A DNA stretch of 61,238 nucleotides, from contig JANYKN010000049.1 of the NCBI GenBank assembly GCA_025361565.1, positions 1 to 61,238 on the forward strand. The letters run 5' to 3'. This DNA comes from Bacteroidota bacterium. Lineage in GTDB: Bacteria > Bacteroidota > Bacteroidia > Bacteroidales > NBLH01. The first letter of the stretch is position 1; each line of letters opens with the position of its first letter. The notes beneath the pieces were generated by a model. That model saw only the letters and a list, made by a program, of their open reading frames with translations. It was not told the origin of the DNA and did no database searches. The position numbers and the translations under genes are program-made. Shown here piece by piece: positions 1 to 8,437 of the stretch.

Positions 1-179
1 TAATGCGAATTAACAGTTGAATTGCCGCCGGCTTTAGCCGGTGGATCGGAATAAACTTATCTGAAGGGCTTTAGCCAAAATTAATATTTAGTTTTGGCTA
101 AAGCCAAATTGTTCTTTCTTTTTCATCCGCCAGCTAAAGCAGGCGGCTATTGAAAAATTCCAACCCTTAATTCGCATTA
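1..179. repeat. Palindromic repeat element, complete copy 1
   Basis: The element is bounded by perfect 13-bp terminal inverted repeats, TAATGCGAATTAA at 1-13 and TTAATTCGCATTA at 167-179. Inside are four short hairpins: two built on GGCTTTAGCC, then two on the complement GGCTAAAGC. The whole unit is therefore a long imperfect palindrome. A second full copy with the same order lies at 54169-54349 and a lone end at 60954-60966. There is no open reading frame inside. It looks like a non-autonomous, REP/BIME- or MITE-like element; the mobilising enzyme is not in the window. The element starts at the first base of the window, so its left flank cannot be seen. Confidence 0.85.
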
Positions 180-186
180 GTAACTT

Positions 187-206
187 AAAAACGGCATAAA
201 TGCCGT
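187..206 (-). terminator. Intrinsic terminator of the first histidine kinase gene
   Basis: A perfect 7-bp stem (ACGGCAT / ATGCCGT, 191-206) with a 2-base loop is followed on the minus strand by a run of five T. It lies 34 bp past the stop codon of the kinase gene that ends at 240. Confidence 0.7.
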
Positions 207-239
207 GATACTTTCAAAAACCGGGTTTAAGGATGAACA

Positions 240-1451
240 TTAATTAGCTGCCACAGGTTGCATGTCAGGAATTTGCAATGTAAATTTTGTGCCTTTCTTA
301 AGTTCCGACGCTACCTGAATTTCCCCTCTTATTTGTGAGGCCAATTGTTTTACAATTGCCAGTCCAATTCCTATTCCCCTGGTTAAATTGTCGTGATCTT
401 CAATTTTATGAAATGCATTAAAAATGGATGGAAGTTTTTCATTTTCAATGCCAGTACCGGTATCACTAATAAAAAAGCTTGTGCTTCCGGCATTCCTAGT
501 GCATCCAATTGAAATCCTGCCTTCGCGTGTATATTTTAAGGCATTATCAACTAGTTGTTTGAGGATTTTATAAAGTTTTTCCTTGTCTGTAAAAATGGTC
601 TCGTCTTCACTTAATTCATCTAATGCCAAATCAATATCAATATTATGTTTTTTGTATGCCCTTCTGATGCTAACAGTTTCATTATAAATAATCTCCAGTA
701 ATTCTTTAATTGATATTTCTGTAATGGATAGTACCGTAGCTTTAGTCTGAAGTTTTGAAAACTCTATCATATTGTCAACAAGCAATAACAAGTCATCTGC
801 ATTTTTTTCTATAATTTCGATATAATGCTTATTTTTAAGATCTTCTTCAACACTTATTAACTGGATAAAACCCATAATAGCATTTAACGGTGTTCGTATT
901 TCATGATAAATATTGCTTATTATAGTAGATTTTAATCTGTCGCTTTCTTTAGCTTTTTCTTTGACAGAATCTAATTTATGCATCATGTTTTTATCGATTT
1001 TTTCTAGATGATCTCGGTATTTGTTTAATTCTTTGTTTTTTCGTTTTATTAACTCAAACTGTATCAATATCTCTTCATGCTGATCTGCAATGAAATTTAA
1101 GTTTTCTTTGATTTTCCGATTTGCAATTTTTAGTTTGTTTTTACTATTCACAAGAAAAATAGTAAGAACTAAAAAGAAACAAAGACTAACGGAAGTAATC
1201 AGTATTACTAATTTTTCCATGTTACAAATTGGCTGTGGGTTTAGAGTAGGTTCCAAATTTATGCTGCTTCTATTGTTGAAAGCCAAATTTGGTATTTTGA
1301 ATATTGAAAATCTATTGGTCAGCTTGCTTATGATATGATTCTGTCCAAAATTAATTGATATCGTTTTGGTTTGATTTACAGCATGAACGGTATATGTGCT
1401 GCATATAATCATGATATTCAAAGAAATGATGGTGATAAAACGTATTAACAT
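240..1451 (-). CDS. Membrane sensor histidine kinase (HisKA/HATPase)
   Basis: This 403-residue sensor kinase should autophosphorylate on His and pass phosphate to a response regulator. An N-terminal hydrophobic stretch (about residues 5-24) and a second one (about 79-101) bracket a short region of about 55 residues that is probably periplasmic. A coiled coil follows (about 105-170). The HisKA box HEIRTPLNAI has its phospho-acceptor at His183. The ATPase domain shows the N box (VDNALKYT), G1 (DTGTGI) and G2 (GIGIGLAIV). There is no receiver domain. It is the last gene in a minus-strand signalling block and has its own terminator. Its kinase core resembles those of the propeller kinase at 4241-7768 and the hybrid kinase at 30488-33520. 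Its ligand and partner are unknown. Confidence 0.88.
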   Translation of the reverse strand: MLIRFITIISLNIMIICSTYTVHAVNQTKTISINFGQNHIISKLTNRFSIFKIPNLAFNNRSSINLEPTLNPQPICNMEKLVILITSVSLCFFLVLTIFLVNSKNKLKIANRKIKENLNFIADQHEEILIQFELIKRKNKELNKYRDHLEKIDKNMMHKLDSVKEKAKESDRLKSTIISNIYHEIRTPLNAIMGFIQLISVEEDLKNKHYIEIIEKNADDLLLLVDNMIEFSKLQTKATVLSITEISIKELLEIIYNETVSIRRAYKKHNIDIDLALDELSEDETIFTDKEKLYKILKQLVDNALKYTREGRISIGCTRNAGSTSFFISDTGTGIENEKLPSIFNAFHKIEDHDNLTRGIGIGLAIVKQLASQIRGEIQVASELKKGTKFTLQIPDMQPVAAN

Positions 1452-1603
1452 CTAAGGTAATTTATTTAGGTTTGTTGACAATTATTAAACAAAACTTGTG
1501 CAATTGTATGATATCTTGCAAATATTTTTCAAAAAAATATTAATTTATTTTTGTAGTATAAATTTGAATTGCAAAAGTAAAGAGAGGAGTTATTTTAAGT
1601 TTA

Positions 1604-2086
1604 TTAAGTATTAGCCAGATTATATACAGGAAACAACCGTTTACCAATAAAGGTATTCTTCAATTGGAAAATGTTTTTTTCGGGGAAAATTATTTCAGTA
1701 TGATTAAATTCTTCACAAACGGTGGATTGATTCGCTAAAATTGATGTAAACCCTTCATAGAATTTTGTTTTGTAAATAGTATTTTCGAATACTTTGTCTG
1801 AAAAATAAATGCGTCCCTTTTCATGGATCAGGGCTATAATGCTGGCTTTAGGGATATTCTTCTTAAAATCATTCACAGATTCAATTTCAGAGGGAGTGAA
1901 TGTATCCAGATCCACAATTACAAAGTCGGGATTTAGCATTAAGAATCGCTTGTATAAATTTCCATTTAAATCCAATTCAGCAGTAATATCTAATTTATAA
2001 GTTAGATTTATAATGAATGTAATTGCGGATGTGTAAATCTTGTCTTTGCTTACAAAAAGTATTGATTGTCGAATTTTGGTCTCCAT
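1604..2086 (-). CDS. Stand-alone degenerate receiver (CheY-like) protein
   Basis: This 160-residue protein has the alternating strand/helix pattern of a response-regulator receiver. Strand 3 (FVIVDLD) offers Asp59 as a possible phosphorylation site, and a Lys occurs where the conserved Lys is expected (about residue 106-108). The acidic pair at the end of strand 1, needed to bind Mg2+, is replaced by Ser-Lys (LFVSKD). The Ser/Thr of strand 4 is also not evident. No DNA-binding domain follows; the last 40 residues match nothing I recognise. It sits between a NarL-type regulator and a histidine kinase and has its own -7 promoter element. It may be a pseudo-receiver that modulates a neighbouring kinase. 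The family assignment is moderate and the function is inferred. Confidence 0.55.
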   Translation of the reverse strand: METKIRQSILFVSKDKIYTSAITFIINLTYKLDITAELDLNGNLYKRFLMLNPDFVIVDLDTFTPSEIESVNDFKKNIPKASIIALIHEKGRIYFSDKVFENTIYKTKFYEGFTSILANQSTVCEEFNHTEIIFPEKNIFQLKNTFIGKRLFPVYNLANT

Positions 2087-2099
2087 TATTTTTTTTATA

Positions 2100-2107
2100 C
2101 AAAAGTA
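2100..2107 (-). promoter_or_regulatory. -7 promoter element of the pseudo-receiver gene
   Basis: On the minus strand the sequence reads TACTTTTG, a full match to the Bacteroidota -7 consensus TAnnTTTG, 13 bases before the start codon. A TTA triplet lies 20 bases further upstream in the -33 position. Confidence 0.55.
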
Positions 2108-2141
2108 TGGGAGACTGTGATTTTGGGTAAGGGTATTTTTA

Positions 2142-2176
2142 CTATAATAATCAGGAAAAACACCTGATTATTATAG
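2142..2176 (-). terminator. Perfect inverted repeat after the NarL-type regulator gene
   Basis: A perfect 14-bp stem (CTATAATAATCAGG and its complement, 2142-2155 and 2163-2176) with a 7-base loop begins 8 bp past the regulator stop codon. No clear T run follows, so it may be a weak terminator or an mRNA-stabilising hairpin. Confidence 0.6.
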
Positions 2177-2184
2177 AACGGGGC

Positions 2185-2847
2185 TTAAATTTTGATAATT
2201 CCTTTCTTTATTGCAAACATTACAAGGTGGGCTGAGTTTTTTGTTCCAGTTTTTGAAAGTAAATTAGCCCGATGGCCTTCAATGGTTTTTGCGCTTAAAA
2301 ATAATTGATCTGCAATTTCAGCATTGGTAAATCCCTGACATAGCAAAGCTAAAACTTCTTTTTCACGCTTGGTTAGGCCAAACTGACTTTCAAGCTGATT
2401 TTCAACAGATTCATCTGTTCCGAATTTGAAAATAATTTTCCTCAATATATCTTCCGGAAAATAACTTCCACCATTTAGTACTTCGTTGATTGCCTCTTTG
2501 AGTTTCTCTTTACCTGATTGTTTAAGCACAAATCCCCGGGCTCCTGCCTGAATCATTTGGAAATAATATTCTTGTTCGTCGTTCATCGATAAAGCTATAA
2601 TATTAATGCCAGGATACTTTTTAGTCGCTATTTTACAGGCTTCAATACCGTTCATTTCGGGCATAGTTATGTCTAGAAGAACAATATCAGGCATTTCAAT
2701 CGTTTCTAATAAGGTTAAAAATTCTTTTCCATTTGAAGCTTCACCAACTATATTTAGAAATTCAATCTGGGAAAGTAGATAGGATATCCCTTCTCTAAAC
2801 AGATTGTGGTCATCGACCAATACGAGATCAATTTTTTGTTTCTTCAT
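2185..2847 (-). CDS. NarL/FixJ-family response regulator (receiver + LuxR HTH)
   Basis: This 220-residue transcription regulator has an intact receiver domain. The acidic pair is Asp12-Asp13, the phosphorylation site is Asp59 in LLDITMPEMNG, and the conserved Lys is in FVLKQ near residue 109. A LuxR-type helix-turn-helix follows (LTKREKEVLALL, then TNAEIADQL and SAKTIEGHR). Its start overlaps the end of the upstream PAS kinase gene by 20 bp, so the two are co-transcribed and probably translationally coupled. That kinase lacks its own phospho-acceptor His, so this regulator may receive phosphate elsewhere, for example from one of the two intact kinases beside it. Target genes are unknown. Confidence 0.93.
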   Translation of the reverse strand: MKKQKIDLVLVDDHNLFREGISYLLSQIEFLNIVGEASNGKEFLTLLETIEMPDIVLLDITMPEMNGIEACKIATKKYPGINIIALSMNDEQEYYFQMIQAGARGFVLKQSGKEKLKEAINEVLNGGSYFPEDILRKIIFKFGTDESVENQLESQFGLTKREKEVLALLCQGFTNAEIADQLFLSAKTIEGHRANLLSKTGTKNSAHLVMFAIKKGIIKI

Positions 2848-4177
2848 TGTTTGGAATTTCTATTTTTACATGAGTTCCTATTCCAGGTTTACTCGTAATG
2901 TCTATGGTTCCTCTTATGGACTTCACTTTATTGGTAATATTGTAAATTCCTTTGTAGTTTTTACTTTCTAAAACCTGAACGATATCAAAACCAATACCAT
3001 TATCATTTATATCGAATATGATATAATTATTCCTTGATTTTGCATTGATTGTTACTTCAAGAGCATTAGAATGCTTGTTGATATTCTTCAAAATCTCTGT
3101 TACTGCACGATAAGAGACTATGGCAATGTTATCTGCAATATTATCTGGTATTTTTAAATCAAAATTAAGTTTCATTTTTGAAGTATCCTGCATCTTCTTT
3201 ATAAAAACTTCCAACGCTATTTTTAAGCCAAGATTTTTTAAAATGTGCGGACTGATTCTATTTGATAACATTGTAACCCCTTCTAGCGAATTATCAATTG
3301 CAATGTTAATTTTTGTAATCATATCTTCTTTAATCTTCGCATCTGTAGATTTGAAATAGGTTTCAATATACATTTTAACCAAAGATAAGTTTGGGCCCAT
3401 AATTTCATTGATTTCATATGCAAAAGCACTTCTTTCCTTTTCTTCAGATTGGATAATTGAATCCAGGTTTTCTGCATGTTGTTGATTTCTACCCGATATT
3501 TCTCTAGATATATGTAATAAAGCTTCTTGTCCATCAAGAATGATTTTTTTTCCCGAAATTTCGGTTTCAATAATATTACCTTTTGAATTCACATAATTGA
3601 TAAAGTTTGTCGATTCTCCCAGAACAGATAATTCGTACAAATAATTCTCGGAAATTTGATTTGGATTTTTTGTAGGTGTATCTTTAATGTTAACCTTTAA
3701 AAATTCAGTTCTGCTTAAACCCGTTCTATCAATTGCAGTTTGGTTCACTTCAATATAGTTACCTTCAATATCTGTGACAAAAATGGCATCCTTTGCGGTA
3801 TTAAATAAATATTCAAATCTGTTTTTGTTTATTTTAGGGTTTTTAAAATGATTATTTTCAATCATCAATATTGTTATGGACACATATTTAATTTCGCTTT
3901 TATGATTATAAAATGGAGAAAATTTTATTGCCTTGCACTCAAAGTTATTCATGAATAACTGTTTTTCTTTATCCCATATTATTGTTTCTCCGTTCTTTAC
4001 ACAATTTAGAATCTTTTTTATGTCATCATTTAAATGAGGGCGTATGAAATTGAAAATATTATTACTATAATCGGCATAAATTATTTTTGAAAGTTGCTGA
4101 TTATCTGAGAATTCCAGCTCCCCAGTGAAGTCAATAACTAGCGTATTTATATTATATCCTGTTACTTTTTCCACCAT
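2828..4177 (-). CDS. PAS-domain HisKA_3-type kinase lacking the phospho-acceptor His
   Basis: This 449-residue cytoplasmic protein has an N-terminal region of unclear fold (1-105), a PAS domain (about 110-230; FEYLFNTAKDAIFVTDIEGN), a HisKA_3-like dimerisation helix (about 245-330) and a NarX-type HATPase domain (about 340-445) with an N box (TEILKNINKHS) and G1 motif (DNGIGF). The family helix normally reads A-x-E-L-H-D-x-x-G. Here it reads AYEINEIMGP, so the His position is Asn257 (codon AAT at 3409-3407). The ATP-binding half looks complete, so it may bind ATP, act as a phosphatase or allosteric partner, or phosphorylate in trans. It overlaps the regulator gene by 20 bp. Confidence 0.85.
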   Translation of the reverse strand: MVEKVTGYNINTLVIDFTGELEFSDNQQLSKIIYADYSNNIFNFIRPHLNDDIKKILNCVKNGETIIWDKEKQLFMNNFECKAIKFSPFYNHKSEIKYVSITILMIENNHFKNPKINKNRFEYLFNTAKDAIFVTDIEGNYIEVNQTAIDRTGLSRTEFLKVNIKDTPTKNPNQISENYLYELSVLGESTNFINYVNSKGNIIETEISGKKIILDGQEALLHISREISGRNQQHAENLDSIIQSEEKERSAFAYEINEIMGPNLSLVKMYIETYFKSTDAKIKEDMITKINIAIDNSLEGVTMLSNRISPHILKNLGLKIALEVFIKKMQDTSKMKLNFDLKIPDNIADNIAIVSYRAVTEILKNINKHSNALEVTINAKSRNNYIIFDINDNGIGFDIVQVLESKNYKGIYNITNKVKSIRGTIDITSKPGIGTHVKIEIPNNEETKN

Positions 4178-4205
4178 TATTGATTAAAAAATTTGAATAT
4201 CAATT

Positions 4206-4213
4206 CAAAAATA
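4206..4213 (-). promoter_or_regulatory. -7 promoter element of the PAS kinase / regulator pair
   Basis: The minus strand reads TATTTTTG, matching TAnnTTTG, 28 bases upstream of the PAS kinase start and downstream of the propeller kinase stop. It suggests the pair can be transcribed separately from the propeller kinase. No clear -33 TTG is present. Confidence 0.4.
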
Positions 4214-4240
4214 AAAAGATTGATTTAAAAATATTACCAC

Positions 4241-7200
4241 TTAGATTTCCATAAGCGAAAAATTGATCAAAAACTTAGAGCCTTCACCAAGTTTACTCTC
4301 CAATTTAATTTGTCCATTTAGATTTTCGGTAAGGCTTTTTACTAATGTAAGTCCGATGCCTGTTCCCCTGTATAGCTTTTTTTTGCTATTTTCAATTTTC
4401 ATAAAAGCGTCAAAAATTCTGGTTTGTTCATTTTCCGAAATACCAATGCCTGTGTCATTGACAAAGATTTTAAGTTTAATGTCTGAATTACTGCTTATTA
4501 TGTATTCTTGTTTTCCATCGATTGAAAAAGGAGCGATGTGAAAACCAAATTCTACCTCTCCTTTATCAGTATATTTGATTGCATTTTCGACCAGGTTCAT
4601 TAGAATATTTTTTAAAGCACCACGATCAGAATGAAGATTAAGAGCACTATTGTTGTTTATCAATTTTAACGAAATATTTTTAGGTCTGTCATTGCTCAGC
4701 ATTTCCATTTCATTATAAACTTCCGTAAAAAGCTGGTTTAAAGAAAAGGCCGAGTTGTTTAGTTTATATTGTCCTGAGTGCAATTTTGCAACATCCATTA
4801 TGTTTCCAATTTGTGTCAAAAGTGCATCTACATTATGTTCTATAATTTTGGTATAGTTGTTTTTAATTGTTTCGGAAATTTCTCCCATACCTATAAGTTG
4901 GGTAAATCCTAAAATAGCATTTAATGGAGTTCTTATTTCATGTGAAAGGTTTGAAAGAAATGATGAAATCAATTTTTGCGAATCTTCGGCTTTATAAAGT
5001 GCTGCCTCTAACTCAATGGTTCTTTCTTTAACTTTTAGTGATAGTGATTGGTTTGATTCCCTGAGTTTATCACTCAAAGTATGAAGTTCTTCAGCTTGTT
5101 CCCTGATTTCTTCTTCCTGTGCTACAATTTCCTCATATTTTTCCTTTAGCTCAATATTTTTATCAGTAATCTCAATGGTCCTTTCTGTAACTTGTTCTTC
5201 GAGCTTCTTTTTTTGTGATTTTAGTATTCTCAGTCTTAGCCTATATAATAGCAGTACAAGTAAGGCAAATGCTATTGTTAAAATTAGCCTAAACTCAGTG
5301 GTTACCCAAAATGGTGCTTTTATTATAATGGTCAATTCTTTTATTTCATTGCTCCATATTCCGTCACTATTGGTTGATTTAATTTGCAATACATATTTTC
5401 CATAACCCAGATTTGTATATCTGGCAAATCTTTCTTTATGATCCGTATTGTTCCAATTTTCCTGAAATCCTTTTAACCTGAATGAATATTTTATATTGTC
5501 AGGGTTTTTAAAATCGAGTGCTGCAAATTCAAAACCAATTACATTGTCTTTATAATTCAGAATTATTGTATCTAAATCACTAATTGATTTGGTAATTTGA
5601 TAATCATCAGAATACTTTTGGCCGGTTACTATATCTTTATAAAAAAGCTGAAACTCGGTAATAACTATATTTGGACCAAAATTTCCAGGTCTGATACTAT
5701 CTGGATGAAAAATATTAAAACCCTTAATTCCACCAAATATCATTCTTCCATCAGGTAGAGTGGTATTAATACCGCTGCTAAACTCATTGTCCTGAAGACC
5801 ATCAATCACATCAAAACATGTAACTGTTGAATTTTGTTTATTAAATTTAACAATGCCCTTGTTGGTACTCACCCATAAATTGTCATGTTTGTCTTCTTCG
5901 ATGCTATTGATGAATTCATCCTTAAATCCATTTTTCTTCCCGTAATGAACAAATTTATCTGTTATTGGATTGTATTTATTTAAACCTGCGGAGGTTCCAA
6001 ACCACAAAATTCCATTTTTATCAATATGAATTGCAAGCACAAAATCTGATGAAACTGTGTTGCTATTTACTATTGAATTTCTATAATGTGTAATCTTTTC
6101 GGTTTTTGGATTAAATTTCATAATGCCACCTCCCCAGCTGCCAATCCAAAGTTCATTGTTTTTATCAGGTATTATATAGGTTATTATTCCATCACTGGTC
6201 GATGATGAATCATCATAATTAACTTTGTAATTTTTAAATTTACCTGTCTTTAAATCCAATTTATCGAGTCCGGTACCATATGATCCTATCCATAGAACTG
6301 AATCATAATCAGCATATAACCAATAAATATCATTTCCGGAAATACTGTTTTCAGCATCACTATGTAAATATTGTTTATATGTGTTTGTTTTATGATTGTA
6401 CAAAAGTAATCCTGCTCTATTTGTAGCAATCCAAAGTTTATTTTGGCTTTTTGGTAGAACAAACTGGAGGGCTACAGGTGCTTTATTTTTCTTCAAATTA
6501 CTCAGTGGAAAGTGTTCAAACTTCTTGGTTTTGGGATTAAATTTTTCAAGGCCTGTTGAAAGAGTCCCCATCCAAACTGTATTTTCATCCTGACAATAAA
6601 TGTGGCGAGTTATATTTTCGGATAAACTTGATTTATCATTTTCGTTATGCCTGAATAATTCAAAATGATTTTGGTCAATTTTGGTGGTATTAAGGCCATT
6701 AGTAAAATTACCAATGAAAAGAGTTCCAGATTTATCTTCAAATAGGGTAGTAATAAAATTATCGGAAACATTGTTTTTTGAGATTTCACTTTTTTTTATC
6801 TGATGAAATTCTTTGTCTTTGGTTATGTATAATAAAAGTCCATTGCCAAATGTTCCAAGCCAAATATTATGCTTGCTATCAGTTAAAATAGAACGGATGC
6901 TTCCGTAAATCCTGTTTTTTATAAAAAAAGCATTGGTTTCAAAATTACCATAAGCTTTCGATTTTATATTTAATTCGAATAGTCCGGCTTCTGTAGCAAT
7001 CCAAAATATTGAATCGTTCAATTGTTCTATATCATTAACTTCATTGGCTCCATTCTGGCCTGAGCGATAGACCCCAAAATAAAATTGTTCAAACTTACCG
7101 GACTCTTTATTATATTTATTCAATCCATTTTTTGTACCTATCCAAATATTTGCTCTATTGTCTTCCGAAATACAAGTAATTTCATTATTACTTAAACTTA

Positions 7201-7768
7201 CAGATGATTTCTGTTGAAAGAAATTAGTAAATTTTAAATCAGAAAAACCTGGCTTATGTTTATCAAGTGAAGATTTTGATCGATTTAAACCATTTTTAGT
7301 ACCAACCCATAAATGATTTTCAGAATCAACAAAAATGTAATTGATATGTTCGTGCGAAAGCTCTTTATTTTTAATTAAATGACCAAAAGAATAAAATTTA
7401 TTAACCTTGGAGTCAAAGCAGTTTAATCCAGTTGTTGTGCCAATCCAAATATTATCTTGCTTGTCGGTAGCCAGGTGATTAACAAATCCAGATGTTAAGC
7501 TATTTGGATTATCAGGTTCCTGAAACCAATTTTTGAATTTGTATCCATCAAAACGGTTTAATCCGCTTTGGGTTCCAATCCAGATAAAGCCCTTTTTGTC
7601 TTGTACAATCGAATTGATGGAATTTTGTGAAAGGCCATTTTCTGATGTATATGAATTAAAATAAAGTGATTGTTTTTGACTAAAAAGGGTGGAGGTTTTT
7701 GTAAATAGTAATAACATTATTACCAATATGATAACACTTAAACGGTTTATGGACTGTACCTGTTTCAA
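4241..7768 (-). CDS. Two-component propeller sensor kinase (Reg_prop, Y_Y_Y, HisKA, HATPase)
   Basis: This 1175-residue membrane sensor starts with a signal peptide or anchor (about 10-30). About 14 propeller repeats follow with the recurring pattern D-K-x-x-x-I-W-I-G-T-x-x-G-L-N, enough for two seven-bladed periplasmic propellers (about 35-730). A Y_Y_Y domain (about 740-805), a transmembrane helix (about 812-835) and a long coiled coil come next. HisKA has its phospho-acceptor at His943 (SHEIRTPLNAI), and the HATPase domain has DTGIGI and GTGIGLTLV. Unlike the hybrid systems that control polysaccharide loci, it ends after the ATPase and has no receiver or AraC domain. It probably signals to a separate regulator, most simply the NarL-type one at 2185-2847. 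No glycan-use locus is adjacent. Confidence 0.93.
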   Translation of the reverse strand: MKQVQSINRLSVIILVIMLLLFTKTSTLFSQKQSLYFNSYTSENGLSQNSINSIVQDKKGFIWIGTQSGLNRFDGYKFKNWFQEPDNPNSLTSGFVNHLATDKQDNIWIGTTTGLNCFDSKVNKFYSFGHLIKNKELSHEHINYIFVDSENHLWVGTKNGLNRSKSSLDKHKPGFSDLKFTNFFQQKSSVSLSNNEITCISEDNRANIWIGTKNGLNKYNKESGKFEQFYFGVYRSGQNGANEVNDIEQLNDSIFWIATEAGLFELNIKSKAYGNFETNAFFIKNRIYGSIRSILTDSKHNIWLGTFGNGLLLYITKDKEFHQIKKSEISKNNVSDNFITTLFEDKSGTLFIGNFTNGLNTTKIDQNHFELFRHNENDKSSLSENITRHIYCQDENTVWMGTLSTGLEKFNPKTKKFEHFPLSNLKKNKAPVALQFVLPKSQNKLWIATNRAGLLLYNHKTNTYKQYLHSDAENSISGNDIYWLYADYDSVLWIGSYGTGLDKLDLKTGKFKNYKVNYDDSSSTSDGIITYIIPDKNNELWIGSWGGGIMKFNPKTEKITHYRNSIVNSNTVSSDFVLAIHIDKNGILWFGTSAGLNKYNPITDKFVHYGKKNGFKDEFINSIEEDKHDNLWVSTNKGIVKFNKQNSTVTCFDVIDGLQDNEFSSGINTTLPDGRMIFGGIKGFNIFHPDSIRPGNFGPNIVITEFQLFYKDIVTGQKYSDDYQITKSISDLDTIILNYKDNVIGFEFAALDFKNPDNIKYSFRLKGFQENWNNTDHKERFARYTNLGYGKYVLQIKSTNSDGIWSNEIKELTIIIKAPFWVTTEFRLILTIAFALLVLLLYRLRLRILKSQKKKLEEQVTERTIEITDKNIELKEKYEEIVAQEEEIREQAEELHTLSDKLRESNQSLSLKVKERTIELEAALYKAEDSQKLISSFLSNLSHEIRTPLNAILGFTQLIGMGEISETIKNNYTKIIEHNVDALLTQIGNIMDVAKLHSGQYKLNNSAFSLNQLFTEVYNEMEMLSNDRPKNISLKLINNNSALNLHSDRGALKNILMNLVENAIKYTDKGEVEFGFHIAPFSIDGKQEYIISSNSDIKLKIFVNDTGIGISENEQTRIFDAFMKIENSKKKLYRGTGIGLTLVKSLTENLNGQIKLESKLGEGSKFLINFSLMEI

Positions 7769-7826
7769 ATTAATACTTTTAGAAATATTCTTGTAATGAA
7801 CAAATGCCAGTTAAAATGGATAAAAA

Positions 7827-7834
7827 CAAATATA
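7827..7834 (-). promoter_or_regulatory. Candidate -7 element of the propeller kinase gene
   Basis: TATATTTG on the minus strand matches TAnnTTTG and lies about 60 bases before the kinase start codon. No TTG lies at the right spacing, so support is modest. Confidence 0.35.
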
Positions 7835-8008
7835 ATAATATTATTCAATAATCTTTTAGCACTGTAAAAGCTGTAGGGAATTAACATCTGATAAATGCTT
7901 CAAATGTGTTGATATTACTGAGGATACAAAGAATTAACTGATGAAATCATGCTGTAGATCATTGTAAAAAATCGATATAAAAAATAGAACTTTTACAAAT
8001 TAATTCAT

Positions 8009-8016
8009 TATCTTTC
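8009..8016 (+). promoter_or_regulatory. Promoter-like motif TATCTTTC before the small Cys-rich gene
   Basis: TATCTTTC, one base off TAnnTTTG, ends only 4 bases before the ATG, implying a very short or absent leader. The wider block (ATTATCTTTCC, then CTAA) recurs before the next gene at 8576-8583. Confidence 0.35.
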
Positions 8017-8020
8017 CTAA

Positions 8021-8437
8021 ATGAAAGCATTAAAAAAATATCTGATAATTTTTCTATTTACAACAATTGCAGGTCATTTAATTGCCCAAAGTGATACTAA
8101 TTATGTTTGGTCTTATCAATTAGATGGAGAAGCTTGGCATAAATGGGATTCTATAAACCATGTATGGATGAAAGAAGTCTATTTTCCTTGCCTAAAAGTA
8201 AACAATTTAAAAATGAGCTGTGCTGGTTGTGTTTATATTTATATTGATGCAGGGCTTACAATTGATTCTTGTGGAAAATTGATTGATATAAAAATATTTA
8301 AAGAGAATATTTGTACTGAAAAGGCAAGCGATAAATTAAAAAAATGCTTCTTTGATTATTATAAAAAAATGGTTTTCCCGCTATCATTGCGAAACAGAAA
8401 GATTAAAGCAAAGTTCGGAACAGGGTTGACTTGTTAA
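8021..8437 (+). CDS. Exported Cys-rich protein, weakly TonB-C-like
   Basis: This 138-residue protein has a clear signal peptide (about 1-22, ending near HLIAQ). The mature part carries seven Cys, including a CAGC pair. Its C-terminal half (about 75-136: IDSCGKLIDIKIF, a predicted helix, then FPLSLRNRKIKAKF) has the strand-helix-strand pattern of TonB C-terminal domains, whose usual signature is a D-x-x-G-K motif. That resemblance is weak and I would not name it TonB: there is no N-terminal anchor or Pro-rich spacer. It probably acts in the periplasm with disulphides. It shares a promoter-like motif with the next gene, also Cys-rich. Confidence 0.6.
   Translation: MKALKKYLIIFLFTTIAGHLIAQSDTNYVWSYQLDGEAWHKWDSINHVWMKEVYFPCLKVNNLKMSCAGCVYIYIDAGLTIDSCGKLIDIKIFKENICTEKASDKLKKCFFDYYKKMVFPLSLRNRKIKAKFGTGLTC

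Noticed and set aside
1-179. CRISPR-like or structured RNA nature of the hairpin array
   Set aside because: There are no repeat-spacer units. The terminal inverted repeats and the second copy at 54169 mark it as a dispersed DNA element.
4241-7768. Hybrid two-component system controlling a polysaccharide utilisation locus
   Set aside because: The protein lacks receiver and AraC domains, and no SusC/SusD or glycosidase genes are in the window.
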